Below, piece by piece: positions 56,642 to 64,000 of a stretch of 64,000 nucleotides of DNA. This DNA is from Lysinibacillus fusiformis (GTDB taxonomy: Bacteria; Bacillota; Bacilli; Bacillales_A; Planococcaceae), in contig NZ_PYWL01000001.1 in assembly GCF_003049525.1 (NCBI RefSeq), positions 248,001-312,000 on the forward strand, read 5' to 3'. A program made the position numbers and the translations under genes. The notes under the pieces were generated by a model. It was not told the origin of the DNA. It did no database searches and worked only from the letters and a program-made list of their open reading frames with translations. How positions within the stretch are numbered: the first letter of the stretch is position 1; each line of letters begins with the position of its first letter.

Positions 56642-59053
56642 TTATATAGTAGACGGATCTAAATCTACCGTCATTAATATTCCTTGTTTGATCCAATCTG
56701 CTCGATACATAGCGAGCAGACGCTGTAATACTGGAATAAGATTTGGTTCAATTTTATATTTTATCAAACATTGATAACGATATCTATTTTGGAGTCGAGC
56801 AATACTTGCCGTCGTTGGGCCAATAATAGCTACTTGATTCGATAAATTTCCACGGAGCCAATCTGCCATACGTCCTGCATATTCAGCAGCCATCATAACA
56901 TCCTCATGAGAAATCTGAACAAGCGCCACATAGTAATATGGAGGGTAACTGGAACGACGGCGTAAAAACATCTCTCGCTCATAAAATGGCTCATAATCCT
57001 GCGTTTTAGCTAATTCAATAGCATAATGCTCAGGTGTATAGGTCTGAATAATTACCTCTCCGGGTTTATCATGTCTTCCTGCCCTCCCACTTACCTGTGT
57101 TAAAAGCTGAAATGTACGTTCTGCTGCACGATAATCTGGTAAATGTAAGGAGGTGTCGGCGCTCAGTACACCTACAAGTGTAATATTTGGAAAGTCAAGC
57201 CCTTTTGCAATCATCTGCGTGCCCAATAAAATATCTGCTTGCCCTTCACCAAAAGCAGCTAATATTTCTTCATGTGCACCTTTATGCTTTGTCGTATCTA
57301 CATCCATACGTAATACCCTTGCTTCTGGGAACAGCTTATATATTTCTTCCTCCACCTTTTGTGTACCAGTACCAAAATAACGAATATGATCACTTTGACA
57401 TTGTGGACATATTTGAGGAACATGTTCCTCATAACCACAGTAATGACATTTCAATTTTTCAGTTGTACGATGATAGGTTAATGAAATATCACAGTTGGGA
57501 CATTGTACAACGGTCCCACAATCCCGACAGAGCACAAAAGACGAGTAGCCACGTCGATTTAAAAACAACACCATTTGCTCTTTTTTCTCTAATCTAACAC
57601 GGATTGCTTCTATAAGGGATTGCGAAAACATGGATCGATTTCCTTGTCGAAGCTCCTCACGCATATCTGAAATAAAAACGGTTGGTAATGACTGATGTAA
57701 GGCTCTCAGCTTTAATGAAAGTAAGGTATAAACACCCTTTTTGGCTCTTGCAAAAGATTCTAACCCTGGTGTAGCACTACCCAAAATAACAGGGCAATTA
57801 TAATATTCACTACGCCAGATAGCTACATCTCTTGCATGGTAACGTGGTGAATCTTCTTGCTTATATGTTGACTCATGCTCTTCATCCAAAATAATAAGAC
57901 CTATATTTGTAAAGGGGGCAAATATTGCTGAACGAGCACCAACAACTACTCTTACTTTCCCTTGCTGGATTTTACGCCATTCATCATACTTCTCGCCCAC
58001 AGACAATCCGCTATGCATAACTGCAACCATCTCTCCAAAACGACTACGAAATCGCTCCGTCATTTGAGGTGTTAAAGAGATTTCAGGTACAAGCATAATA
58101 GCTTCTTTGCCTTCGTTCAACACTTTTTGTATCGCCTGCAAATAGACCTCTGTCTTACCACTCCCTGTTACACCATGCAATAAAAATGTTTGCGCTTGTT
58201 GCTTCTCCATAGCCACGGTAATGGCTTGTAAAGCAATTTGCTGCTCATCTGTTAATTGTAAGGCTTGCGTACGTGAAACTTCTTTCGTAAACGGGTCTCG
58301 GTATACTTCTTCTTGAATAAATTGCGCCGCACCTTTGTCAATAACGCTCTCTAAAACTGAAGAAGAGACTCCTGCTTCCTCACAAATTTGCTGAGGTGAC
58401 AAAACTTCTCCTAAATGCTGCCTCATCCATTCTAGTAATAGACGTTGCTTCACAGCTCTAGCTGATTGCTCAATCGCTTTTTCAATAATGCTTGGCTTTT
58501 CTATAATTTTCACCATTCGTATTTCTTTTACATGACCCTGTTGTTTCACAACATGATCAATAGTCACCATATTTTGGGCAACTAATTGCTTTAATAAAGG
58601 CAGTAAACCTGCACGTTCAAATTCTTTAAAATTAGCCTTTTGTCGTTTACCAAAAATCACTTGTACTTCACTCGGGATATTTGGATCTTCATGTAGCTTT
58701 ACAATTTTTTCATATTTTGCACGTAATGCTGAAGGTAACATTACTTGTAAAGCATCTATTTCATAGCAAATCGTTTGATTCTTCAACCACTTTGCCATTT
58801 GTAGCATTTCATCAGTTAGTACCGGCTCCATATCTAAAATTTGAGCAATTGATTTTAATTTATTGAGGGGCACGTCTGTTTCAGTTTTTATGCCCACGAC
58901 AAAGCCTAAAACATTTCTAGGACCAAATGGCACTTTTACACGACAGCCCATTTCTATTACATTTACCCATTCAGGTGGTACTTGATAATCGAAGGGACGA
59001 TCCACATGGTAGGTCGAGACATCTACAATGACTTCCGCTATTAAAAAGCTCAT
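56642..59053 (-). CDS. priA: PriA, primosomal replication-restart helicase
   Basis: Reloads the replisome at repaired forks. The 803-residue protein has an N-terminal 3' binding domain (1-110), Walker A LLHGVTGSGKTEVYL near residue 290, DEEH box ILDEEHESTYKQ near 390, and a zinc-binding region with Cys pairs (CRDCGT, CPNCD, CHYCG, CPQC) near 505-545. C-terminal helicase motif QVSGRAGR is near 675. The 3' end overlaps coaBC by 4 bases on the other side. Confidence 0.97.
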   Translation of the reverse strand: MSFLIAEVIVDVSTYHVDRPFDYQVPPEWVNVIEMGCRVKVPFGPRNVLGFVVGIKTETDVPLNKLKSIAQILDMEPVLTDEMLQMAKWLKNQTICYEIDALQVMLPSALRAKYEKIVKLHEDPNIPSEVQVIFGKRQKANFKEFERAGLLPLLKQLVAQNMVTIDHVVKQQGHVKEIRMVKIIEKPSIIEKAIEQSARAVKQRLLLEWMRQHLGEVLSPQQICEEAGVSSSVLESVIDKGAAQFIQEEVYRDPFTKEVSRTQALQLTDEQQIALQAITVAMEKQQAQTFLLHGVTGSGKTEVYLQAIQKVLNEGKEAIMLVPEISLTPQMTERFRSRFGEMVAVMHSGLSVGEKYDEWRKIQQGKVRVVVGARSAIFAPFTNIGLIILDEEHESTYKQEDSPRYHARDVAIWRSEYYNCPVILGSATPGLESFARAKKGVYTLLSLKLRALHQSLPTVFISDMREELRQGNRSMFSQSLIEAIRVRLEKKEQMVLFLNRRGYSSFVLCRDCGTVVQCPNCDISLTYHRTTEKLKCHYCGYEEHVPQICPQCQSDHIRYFGTGTQKVEEEIYKLFPEARVLRMDVDTTKHKGAHEEILAAFGEGQADILLGTQMIAKGLDFPNITLVGVLSADTSLHLPDYRAAERTFQLLTQVSGRAGRHDKPGEVIIQTYTPEHYAIELAKTQDYEPFYEREMFLRRRSSYPPYYYVALVQISHEDVMMAAEYAGRMADWLRGNLSNQVAIIGPTTASIARLQNRYRYQCLIKYKIEPNLIPVLQRLLAMYRADWIKQGILMTVDLDPSTI

Positions 59054-60060
59054 TGCTCCTCACCCTTTAGTATTTGAGCCCATAACGTTCGGGCAAAGTG
59101 CTGTGGATTAGTTGTAGCAATAATCTGCCCATTTATTTGAGCTTCCTCACTGAAGTCAATCCAACGCTCCGATTGAATGCTTAGCAGAGGTTCGCCAAGC
59201 ACTTCTTGTCCAAATGTGACAGCCTTGATACCCTCTACTGAAATAAGTGGTGTTTTCTCTATTGTCGGTACATTAGCTGCATGTATGAAGAGAACCTCTG
59301 GGTCCTGATTTTTATAGTTTTCCAGCTGTTGCATCAAATCATTCAAACTACTATCTTCTATTTGAATCACATGTGCTCCTAAGGTCCTGGCTTCATTAGC
59401 CAAAGCCTGTCCAATGACACCATTCGCTGGTGGTTTAATCATATGCTTTTCATCGAACGGTACATACAAAGCACCAGCTGTCACTACTACCGTTTTATTA
59501 GTAAGTGGTTTTGGTGTAGCCGTCGCTGAAAAAAAATCCTGTACAATAGTTGTTATTTTTTCAGGTTCCTCTAAGCGCCCCTTCCCAACATAGCCACATG
59601 CTAAAAATCCTTCTGAAGGCTCGATAAATTGGTAGCCATCTGCTGCTAACCTATCTAAGTTACGCTTTACTGCTGGATGGTCATACATATGTACATTCAT
59701 AGCTGGAGCTATCCACACAGGCGCAGTAGTAGCAAGTAAGGTTGTTGATACCATATCATCTGCAATTCCATTGGCCAATTTCCCAATTATATTGGCAGTT
59801 GCCGGCGCAACTAAAATCAAATCAGCCCAATCCGCTAAATCAATATGGGCAATCACATTTGAATCTTTTTCATCAAATGTGTCAAAATAAACATCATTTT
59901 TGGACATCACTTGAAAGCTTAATGGATTCACAAACTGTCTAGCTGAGGCAGTCATTATCACTTTTACGTTCGCCCCTGCTTGTGATAGCTTGCTAACTAG
60001 GGCAACAGCTTTATATACGGCAATCCCGCCTGAAACACAAAGTAAAATATTTTTATTCAT
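59050..60060 (-). CDS. coaBC: CoaBC-type protein with intact CoaC half and degenerate CoaB half
   Basis: Bifunctional enzyme normally making phosphopantetheine from 4'-phosphopantothenate and cysteine in CoA synthesis. The 336 residues (start MNKNILLCVSGG at 60060) are about 70 shorter than the usual 400. The N-terminal decarboxylase is intact: SGGIAVYKA, His72 in AHIDLA, PAMNVHMY near 119, and Cys155 in GFLACGYVGKGRL. The C-terminal ligase region (about 188-332) begins with VVVTAG as expected, but the signature NRSSGKMG reads PPANGVIG, and the later Lys lid and ND motifs are not found. An intact single reading frame rules out a simple frameshift. Confidence 0.88.
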   Translation of the reverse strand: MNKNILLCVSGGIAVYKAVALVSKLSQAGANVKVIMTASARQFVNPLSFQVMSKNDVYFDTFDEKDSNVIAHIDLADWADLILVAPATANIIGKLANGIADDMVSTTLLATTAPVWIAPAMNVHMYDHPAVKRNLDRLAADGYQFIEPSEGFLACGYVGKGRLEEPEKITTIVQDFFSATATPKPLTNKTVVVTAGALYVPFDEKHMIKPPANGVIGQALANEARTLGAHVIQIEDSSLNDLMQQLENYKNQDPEVLFIHAANVPTIEKTPLISVEGIKAVTFGQEVLGEPLLSIQSERWIDFSEEAQINGQIIATTNPQHFARTLWAQILKGEEQ

Positions 60061-60086
60061 GCTAGGTGTCTTCCCTTCAAATGATA

Positions 60087-60115
60087 AGCTCCCAAAGGAG
60101 GATTCCCTGGGAGCT
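60087..60115. repeat. Hairpin between rpoZ and coaBC
   Basis: Perfect 8-bp inverted repeat AGCTCCCA/TGGGAGCT (60087-60094, 60108-60115). On the minus strand the loop contains CCTCCTT, an anti-Shine-Dalgarno-like sequence, and there is no U-tract. It lies 27 bases ahead of the coaBC start. Confidence 0.6.
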
Positions 60116-60159
60116 CTCGGCATTCTGTATAATCAAATCAACTGCTGACTAACTTGAAG

Positions 60160-60387
60160 TTAAATTTCGTCTTCGTACACAGTTGACTCATCCTGTGATA
60201 CTTTCGTAAGTACACCTGCCGCTACTTCTTCAAGTGCTTTTCCTACGTATTTATGAGATACGTACTTGTGTAAACGTTCTGTATTTTGCTCTTCCTGCAT
60301 TTGACGAGCACGTTTTGAAGCAAGGCTCACTAGTGAATATTTTGAATCGATTTCTTTTTTTAAAGCATCTACTGATGGGTATAACAT
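60160..60387 (-). CDS. rpoZ: RNA polymerase omega subunit
   Basis: Small subunit aiding RNA polymerase assembly. The 75-residue protein MLYPSVDALKKEIDSKYSLV has the omega-typical KYSLVSLASKRARQM helix and is shorter than the E. coli form, as in Bacillus. It lies 3 bases after gmk. Confidence 0.93.
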   Translation of the reverse strand: MLYPSVDALKKEIDSKYSLVSLASKRARQMQEEQNTERLHKYVSHKYVGKALEEVAAGVLTKVSQDESTVYEDEI

Positions 60388-60390
60388 TGT

Positions 60391-61008
<618 letters not shown>

Positions 61009-61051
61009 TTATTCTCTATATCTCCCTTAATTTATAACAGACACGTGCAAG

Positions 61052-61927
61052 TTATTCGATATTTTGAACTTGCTCACGCATCTTTTCTAAAATTGTTTTC
61101 GCCTGAACAACAGCAACCGCTGCTTCTGTAGATTGATTTTTCGAGCCAATCGTATTGATTTCACGATGAATCTCCTGCATTAAAAAGTCTAATTTTCGTC
61201 CAACTGAAATCGTTTCATGTAACGTTTCTTCCAATTGATTAAAATGACTATCCAATCTGTCTAATTCCTCAGAAATGTCAACGCGTTCTGCAAAAATCGC
61301 TACTTCTGCTAGTAAACGGTCATCTAACAAAGTTCCATCTGCAACCTCTGCAATCCGTTCTACTAATCGTGTACGATATTTTTCAACAGCAAGAGATGAA
61401 CATGAACGTATTTGGTTCACTTGTTCTTTTAACTGTTCCTTATATTGTACAACAACTTCCTGCAATTCTTGCCCCTCACGCTCACGCATAAGTACGAGCT
61501 GTTTTATCGCTTGTGAAATCGCATGTTCAACAGCACTAAGTAAATCCTCAGGTGTTAATTGTGGTTTTTGCTGTACGAGTGCTTGCTCTAACGATAAAAG
61601 CTCCTGCATCGTCCATTTTTCCTCTAGTGGTACTTTACTTGCTAATTGCTCTTTTGCCTTACGATACGCTTCAATTAATGACCAATTAATCTCTATAGAT
61701 TGCTCTACATTTTCTAAGTCCTTCACATATACCATCACATCAATTTTGCCGCGTGACAAAGCTTGAGAAATAAATTTCTTTGCAAAAATTTCAGCTTCAA
61801 GCCATTCTTTCGGAAATTTAGCGTTAATTTCTAAAAAGCGATGGTTGACCGAGCGCATTTCTACGGTTAATTGAAAGTCTCTAGTTGTTGTGACACCTCT
61901 GCCAAAACCAGTCATACTACGCACCAA
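61052..61927 (-). CDS. yicC: YicC-family RNase/UPF0701 protein (YloC)
   Basis: A 291-residue protein beginning (M)VRSMTGFGRG with the family hallmark SMTGFGR. The C-terminal part matches DUF1732 (FLMQEIHREINTIGSKN near 250). E. coli YicC has been described as an endoribonuclease. Start codon is uncertain: TTG at 61927 or the following GTG; GAAAGGTG lies upstream. A TATAAT -10 is at 61961-61966 with a poor -35. Confidence 0.9.
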   Translation of the reverse strand: MVRSMTGFGRGVTTTRDFQLTVEMRSVNHRFLEINAKFPKEWLEAEIFAKKFISQALSRGKIDVMVYVKDLENVEQSIEINWSLIEAYRKAKEQLASKVPLEEKWTMQELLSLEQALVQQKPQLTPEDLLSAVEHAISQAIKQLVLMREREGQELQEVVVQYKEQLKEQVNQIRSCSSLAVEKYRTRLVERIAEVADGTLLDDRLLAEVAIFAERVDISEELDRLDSHFNQLEETLHETISVGRKLDFLMQEIHREINTIGSKNQSTEAAVAVVQAKTILEKMREQVQNIE

Positions 61928-61960
61928 GGTTCGTCACACCTTTCTTTGCATACTGGGAAT

Positions 61961-61966
61961 ATTATA
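61961..61966 (-). promoter_or_regulatory. Candidate -10 element for yicC-gmk-rpoZ
   Basis: Perfect TATAAT on the minus strand, 34 bases before the yicC start. The matching -35 17 bases upstream reads GTCATA, a weak match. The 62-187 region between yicC and rqcH is a divergent spacer with no other feature I recognise. Confidence 0.45.
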
Positions 61967-62186
61967 ACATAAGCTCTATCGAATATGACGAATCTCCAAA
62001 AAAAATTGGATCGAATAAGAGCTAATTCTACCACAATTGAAGCTATATTTTAATATTCGCCTAAAAAATGCTATGATAAACATACAATTAGTGCTCTGCT
62101 GAAGCTTGGAAATAGCGAAAGCAAGTGCAAAAAGAAAAAATACGAAAGTACCAAGATGCTTGCTATCATTGGAAAGAGGAATTCAT

Positions 62187-63881
62187 ATGGCATTTGACGG
62201 CTTATTTACTTATTCAATAACAGCCGACCTACAACAGCTTGTGACAGGTCGAATTACTAAAATACATCAACCTAACGCTCAAGAGGTTATTTTACATGTT
62301 CGTGCAAACGGGAAAAATCATAAATTGCTTTTTTCTATTCATTCTTCTTATGCACGAGTGCATCTTACGGAACAATCGATTGAAAATCCAGCAGAACCAC
62401 CTATGTTTTGTATGCTGCTGCGCAAGCATTTAGAGGGTGGTTTTATTTCCTCCGTTAAACAGCTTGGATTTGACCGTATTATAATAGTAGAAATCGAAAG
62501 TAAAAATGAAATTGGCGACCCTATTGTTAGACAACTACATGCTGAAATTATGGGTAGACATAGTAATCTACTTTTAATTGATAAAGAGCAAAATAAAATT
62601 GTTGATAGTTTAAAGCACTTACCTCCATCTGTAAACAGTTTTCGTACCGTATTACCTGGCCAGCCTTACTTGGCTCCACCAACACAAAATAAATGGAATC
62701 CTCTATTAGTTACAGAGGAAGAGCTAGCAACATTTTTTGTGGAAACTAAAAATGCCAAAGATGTTGTGACACAATTTACTGGCTTTTCACCTCTTCATGC
62801 TGAGGAATTATTGTACCGCATGACATCAGCATCCAATCGAGTACAATGCTTTAAGGAAGTTATAGCCAGCTTTGCTAATGGTGGAACGAGCCCTATGTAT
62901 GTATTGGCTGATCATAAAACTTACTTCTCACCAATTGAATTAACTCACTTACATGGAGATATGACAGCATATCCGAATGTTCACGAGCTTCTTGATCGAG
63001 TATTCTTTGCACGTGCGGAGCGGGACCGTGTCAAGCAGCAAGCGGGTGATTTAGAAAGATGGCTACAAAATGAAATTGATAAACTGGCTTTAAAAACGAA
63101 AAAGCTAACAAAGGACTATGTGCGTGCCTCAAAGCTCGATCAATTTCAGTTATATGGTGAACTGTTAATGGCTAATATTTACTCCTTTGAAAAGGGTGTC
63201 AAGGAAGTAACGGTCATTAATTACTACAGTGAAAATAGCGAGGAGATTACGATCCCCGTCAGTGAGCGTAAAACACCTATAGAAAATGCTCAAGGCTATT
63301 ATACAAAATATACTAAGGCCAAAAATGCATTAATCATGGTGCAACAACAACTTGAAAAAACAAAAGAAGAAATTACTTACTTTGAAATGCTGGCACAACA
63401 AGTGCAGCAAGCATCACCAGGAGATATTGAAGAAATTCGTGAAGAACTAGCCGAACAGGGCTACTTAAAGCTACGTCATTCTAAGAAAAAGAAAAAGCCT
63501 GTGAAACCTGAACCCGAGCGCTATATTTCTTCCACAGGTATAGCCATCTCTGTCGGCAAGAACAACAAGCAAAATGATATGTTGACATTTAAAATTGCAA
63601 AACGCACAGATATATGGTTACACACGAAGGATATTCCAGGCTCTCATGTTGTCATTCATTCTAGTGAACCCGATGAAACAACTCTACGGGAAGCAGCCAC
63701 ATTAGCTGCTTATTTTTCAAAGGCAAGAGAGTCTTCTTCTGTTCCAGTCGATTACACTGACATTCGTCAGGTCAAAAAACCAAATGGGGCTAAACCCGGT
63801 TTTGTGATTTACTTCGAACAAAAAACTTTGTATATCGATCCAGATGAGGCACTCATATTACAATTAAAAAAGCAGTCGTAA
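62187..63881 (+). CDS. rqcH: RqcH (FbpA-like NEMF-family), ribosome quality-control factor
   Basis: Directs C-terminal alanine tailing on stalled 50S-peptidyl-tRNA and is also known as a fibronectin-binding protein. The 564-residue protein starts MAFDGLFTYSI with AGAGGAA upstream; the frame extends to 62106 but the upstream part has no site. NFACT-N domain (1-about 135, including the Asp-Arg motif at 96-97 in GFDRI), coiled coils (about 255-430), and C-terminal NFACT-R domain (from about 445: DIWLHTKDIPGSHVVI). Alone on the plus strand, divergent from yicC. Confidence 0.93.
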   Translation: MAFDGLFTYSITADLQQLVTGRITKIHQPNAQEVILHVRANGKNHKLLFSIHSSYARVHLTEQSIENPAEPPMFCMLLRKHLEGGFISSVKQLGFDRIIIVEIESKNEIGDPIVRQLHAEIMGRHSNLLLIDKEQNKIVDSLKHLPPSVNSFRTVLPGQPYLAPPTQNKWNPLLVTEEELATFFVETKNAKDVVTQFTGFSPLHAEELLYRMTSASNRVQCFKEVIASFANGGTSPMYVLADHKTYFSPIELTHLHGDMTAYPNVHELLDRVFFARAERDRVKQQAGDLERWLQNEIDKLALKTKKLTKDYVRASKLDQFQLYGELLMANIYSFEKGVKEVTVINYYSENSEEITIPVSERKTPIENAQGYYTKYTKAKNALIMVQQQLEKTKEEITYFEMLAQQVQQASPGDIEEIREELAEQGYLKLRHSKKKKKPVKPEPERYISSTGIAISVGKNNKQNDMLTFKIAKRTDIWLHTKDIPGSHVVIHSSEPDETTLREAATLAAYFSKARESSSVPVDYTDIRQVKKPNGAKPGFVIYFEQKTLYIDPDEALILQLKKQS

Positions 63882-63889
63882 AGATAGAG

Positions 63890-63917
63890 ACCGAGATAAA
63901 TTTTCTCGGTTTTTTCT
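63890..63917 (+). terminator. Rho-independent terminator downstream of rqcH
   Basis: 7-bp stem ACCGAGA/TCTCGGT (63890-63896 with 63904-63910), followed by TTTTTTC. The last 83 bases to the window edge hold nothing I recognise. Confidence 0.85.
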
Positions 63918-64000
63918 TTTTTTCAATTTATAGCACGTAATCCGTACTATAAATCAATGAAAACAGCCACACCTTGATTGATTCTTACAGACAATCTTCC

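Overview
The window is a low-GC Firmicutes chromosome segment, most likely from a spore-forming Bacillaceae/Planococcaceae relative such as Lysinibacillus. The grounds are the conserved Bacillus gene order, the typical ribosome-binding sites (AAGGAGG) and sigma-A promoters, and a spoVM gene, which indicates sporulation. About 60 genes are seen. Almost all lie on the minus strand; only an IclR regulator, rpmB and rqcH are on the plus strand. There are no rRNA or tRNA genes, transposases, prophage genes or CRISPR arrays.

Layout from left to right (transcription mostly right to left). 1-10.3 kb: partial codY, the hslUV protease, xerC, trmFO, topA, dprA and sucCD. 10.5-17.8 kb: a FliK-like/FlhB-like orphan pair, rnhB, rbgA, lepB, then rplS (with an L19 leader), trmD, rimM, khpA and rpsP. 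17.9-26.2 kb: ffh-ylxM, ftsY, smc and rncS (SRP targeting, condensin and RNase III), then acpP. 26.3-31.7 kb: fabG, fabD, plsX, fapR and recG, with a FapR operator ahead of fapR. 31.8-36.7 kb: accessory island 1, with an enolase-superfamily epimerase, an M20 amidohydrolase, a YfcC-type transporter and a LysR regulator. 36.9-40.8 kb: sdaAA-sdaAB serine dehydratase, fakA and yloU. 41.2-47.0 kb: accessory island 2, with a RocB-like M20 peptidase, an APC amino-acid permease, two guanidine-modifying enzymes (a dimethylarginine dimethylaminohydrolase and a divergent relative) and a divergent IclR regulator. 47.2-63.9 kb: rpmB, a previously unmarked spoVM with a CTG start, thiN, rpe, rsgA, prkC, prpC, rlmN, rsmB, fmt, def, priA, coaBC, rpoZ, gmk, yicC and rqcH.

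The core is a standard growth backbone: translation and ribosome assembly, protein export, membrane lipid synthesis under FapR, DNA repair and replication restart, and PrkC/PrpC signalling. The two islands interrupt gene order that is contiguous in Bacillus subtilis (recG next to sdaAA, and yloU next to rpmB). Both look like nitrogen or amino-acid salvage modules with their own regulators.

The most interesting points are these. (1) The dimethylarginine/arginine island, controlled by a near-consensus promoter followed by two tandem TTTCC-N7-GGAAA operators 20 bp apart. (2) The epimerase-amidohydrolase-transporter island. (3) A CoaBC protein whose ligase half is short and has lost its signature residues. 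(4) spoVM with a CTG start and a lysine-rich tail ending inside a terminator. (5) An HslV lacking an N-terminal Ser/Thr nucleophile as encoded. (6) A fapR promoter whose -35 box sits in the recG terminator stem. (7) CodY-box-like sites, the best being ahead of rncS and sdaAB. All function calls come from reading the sequence; no database search was run.
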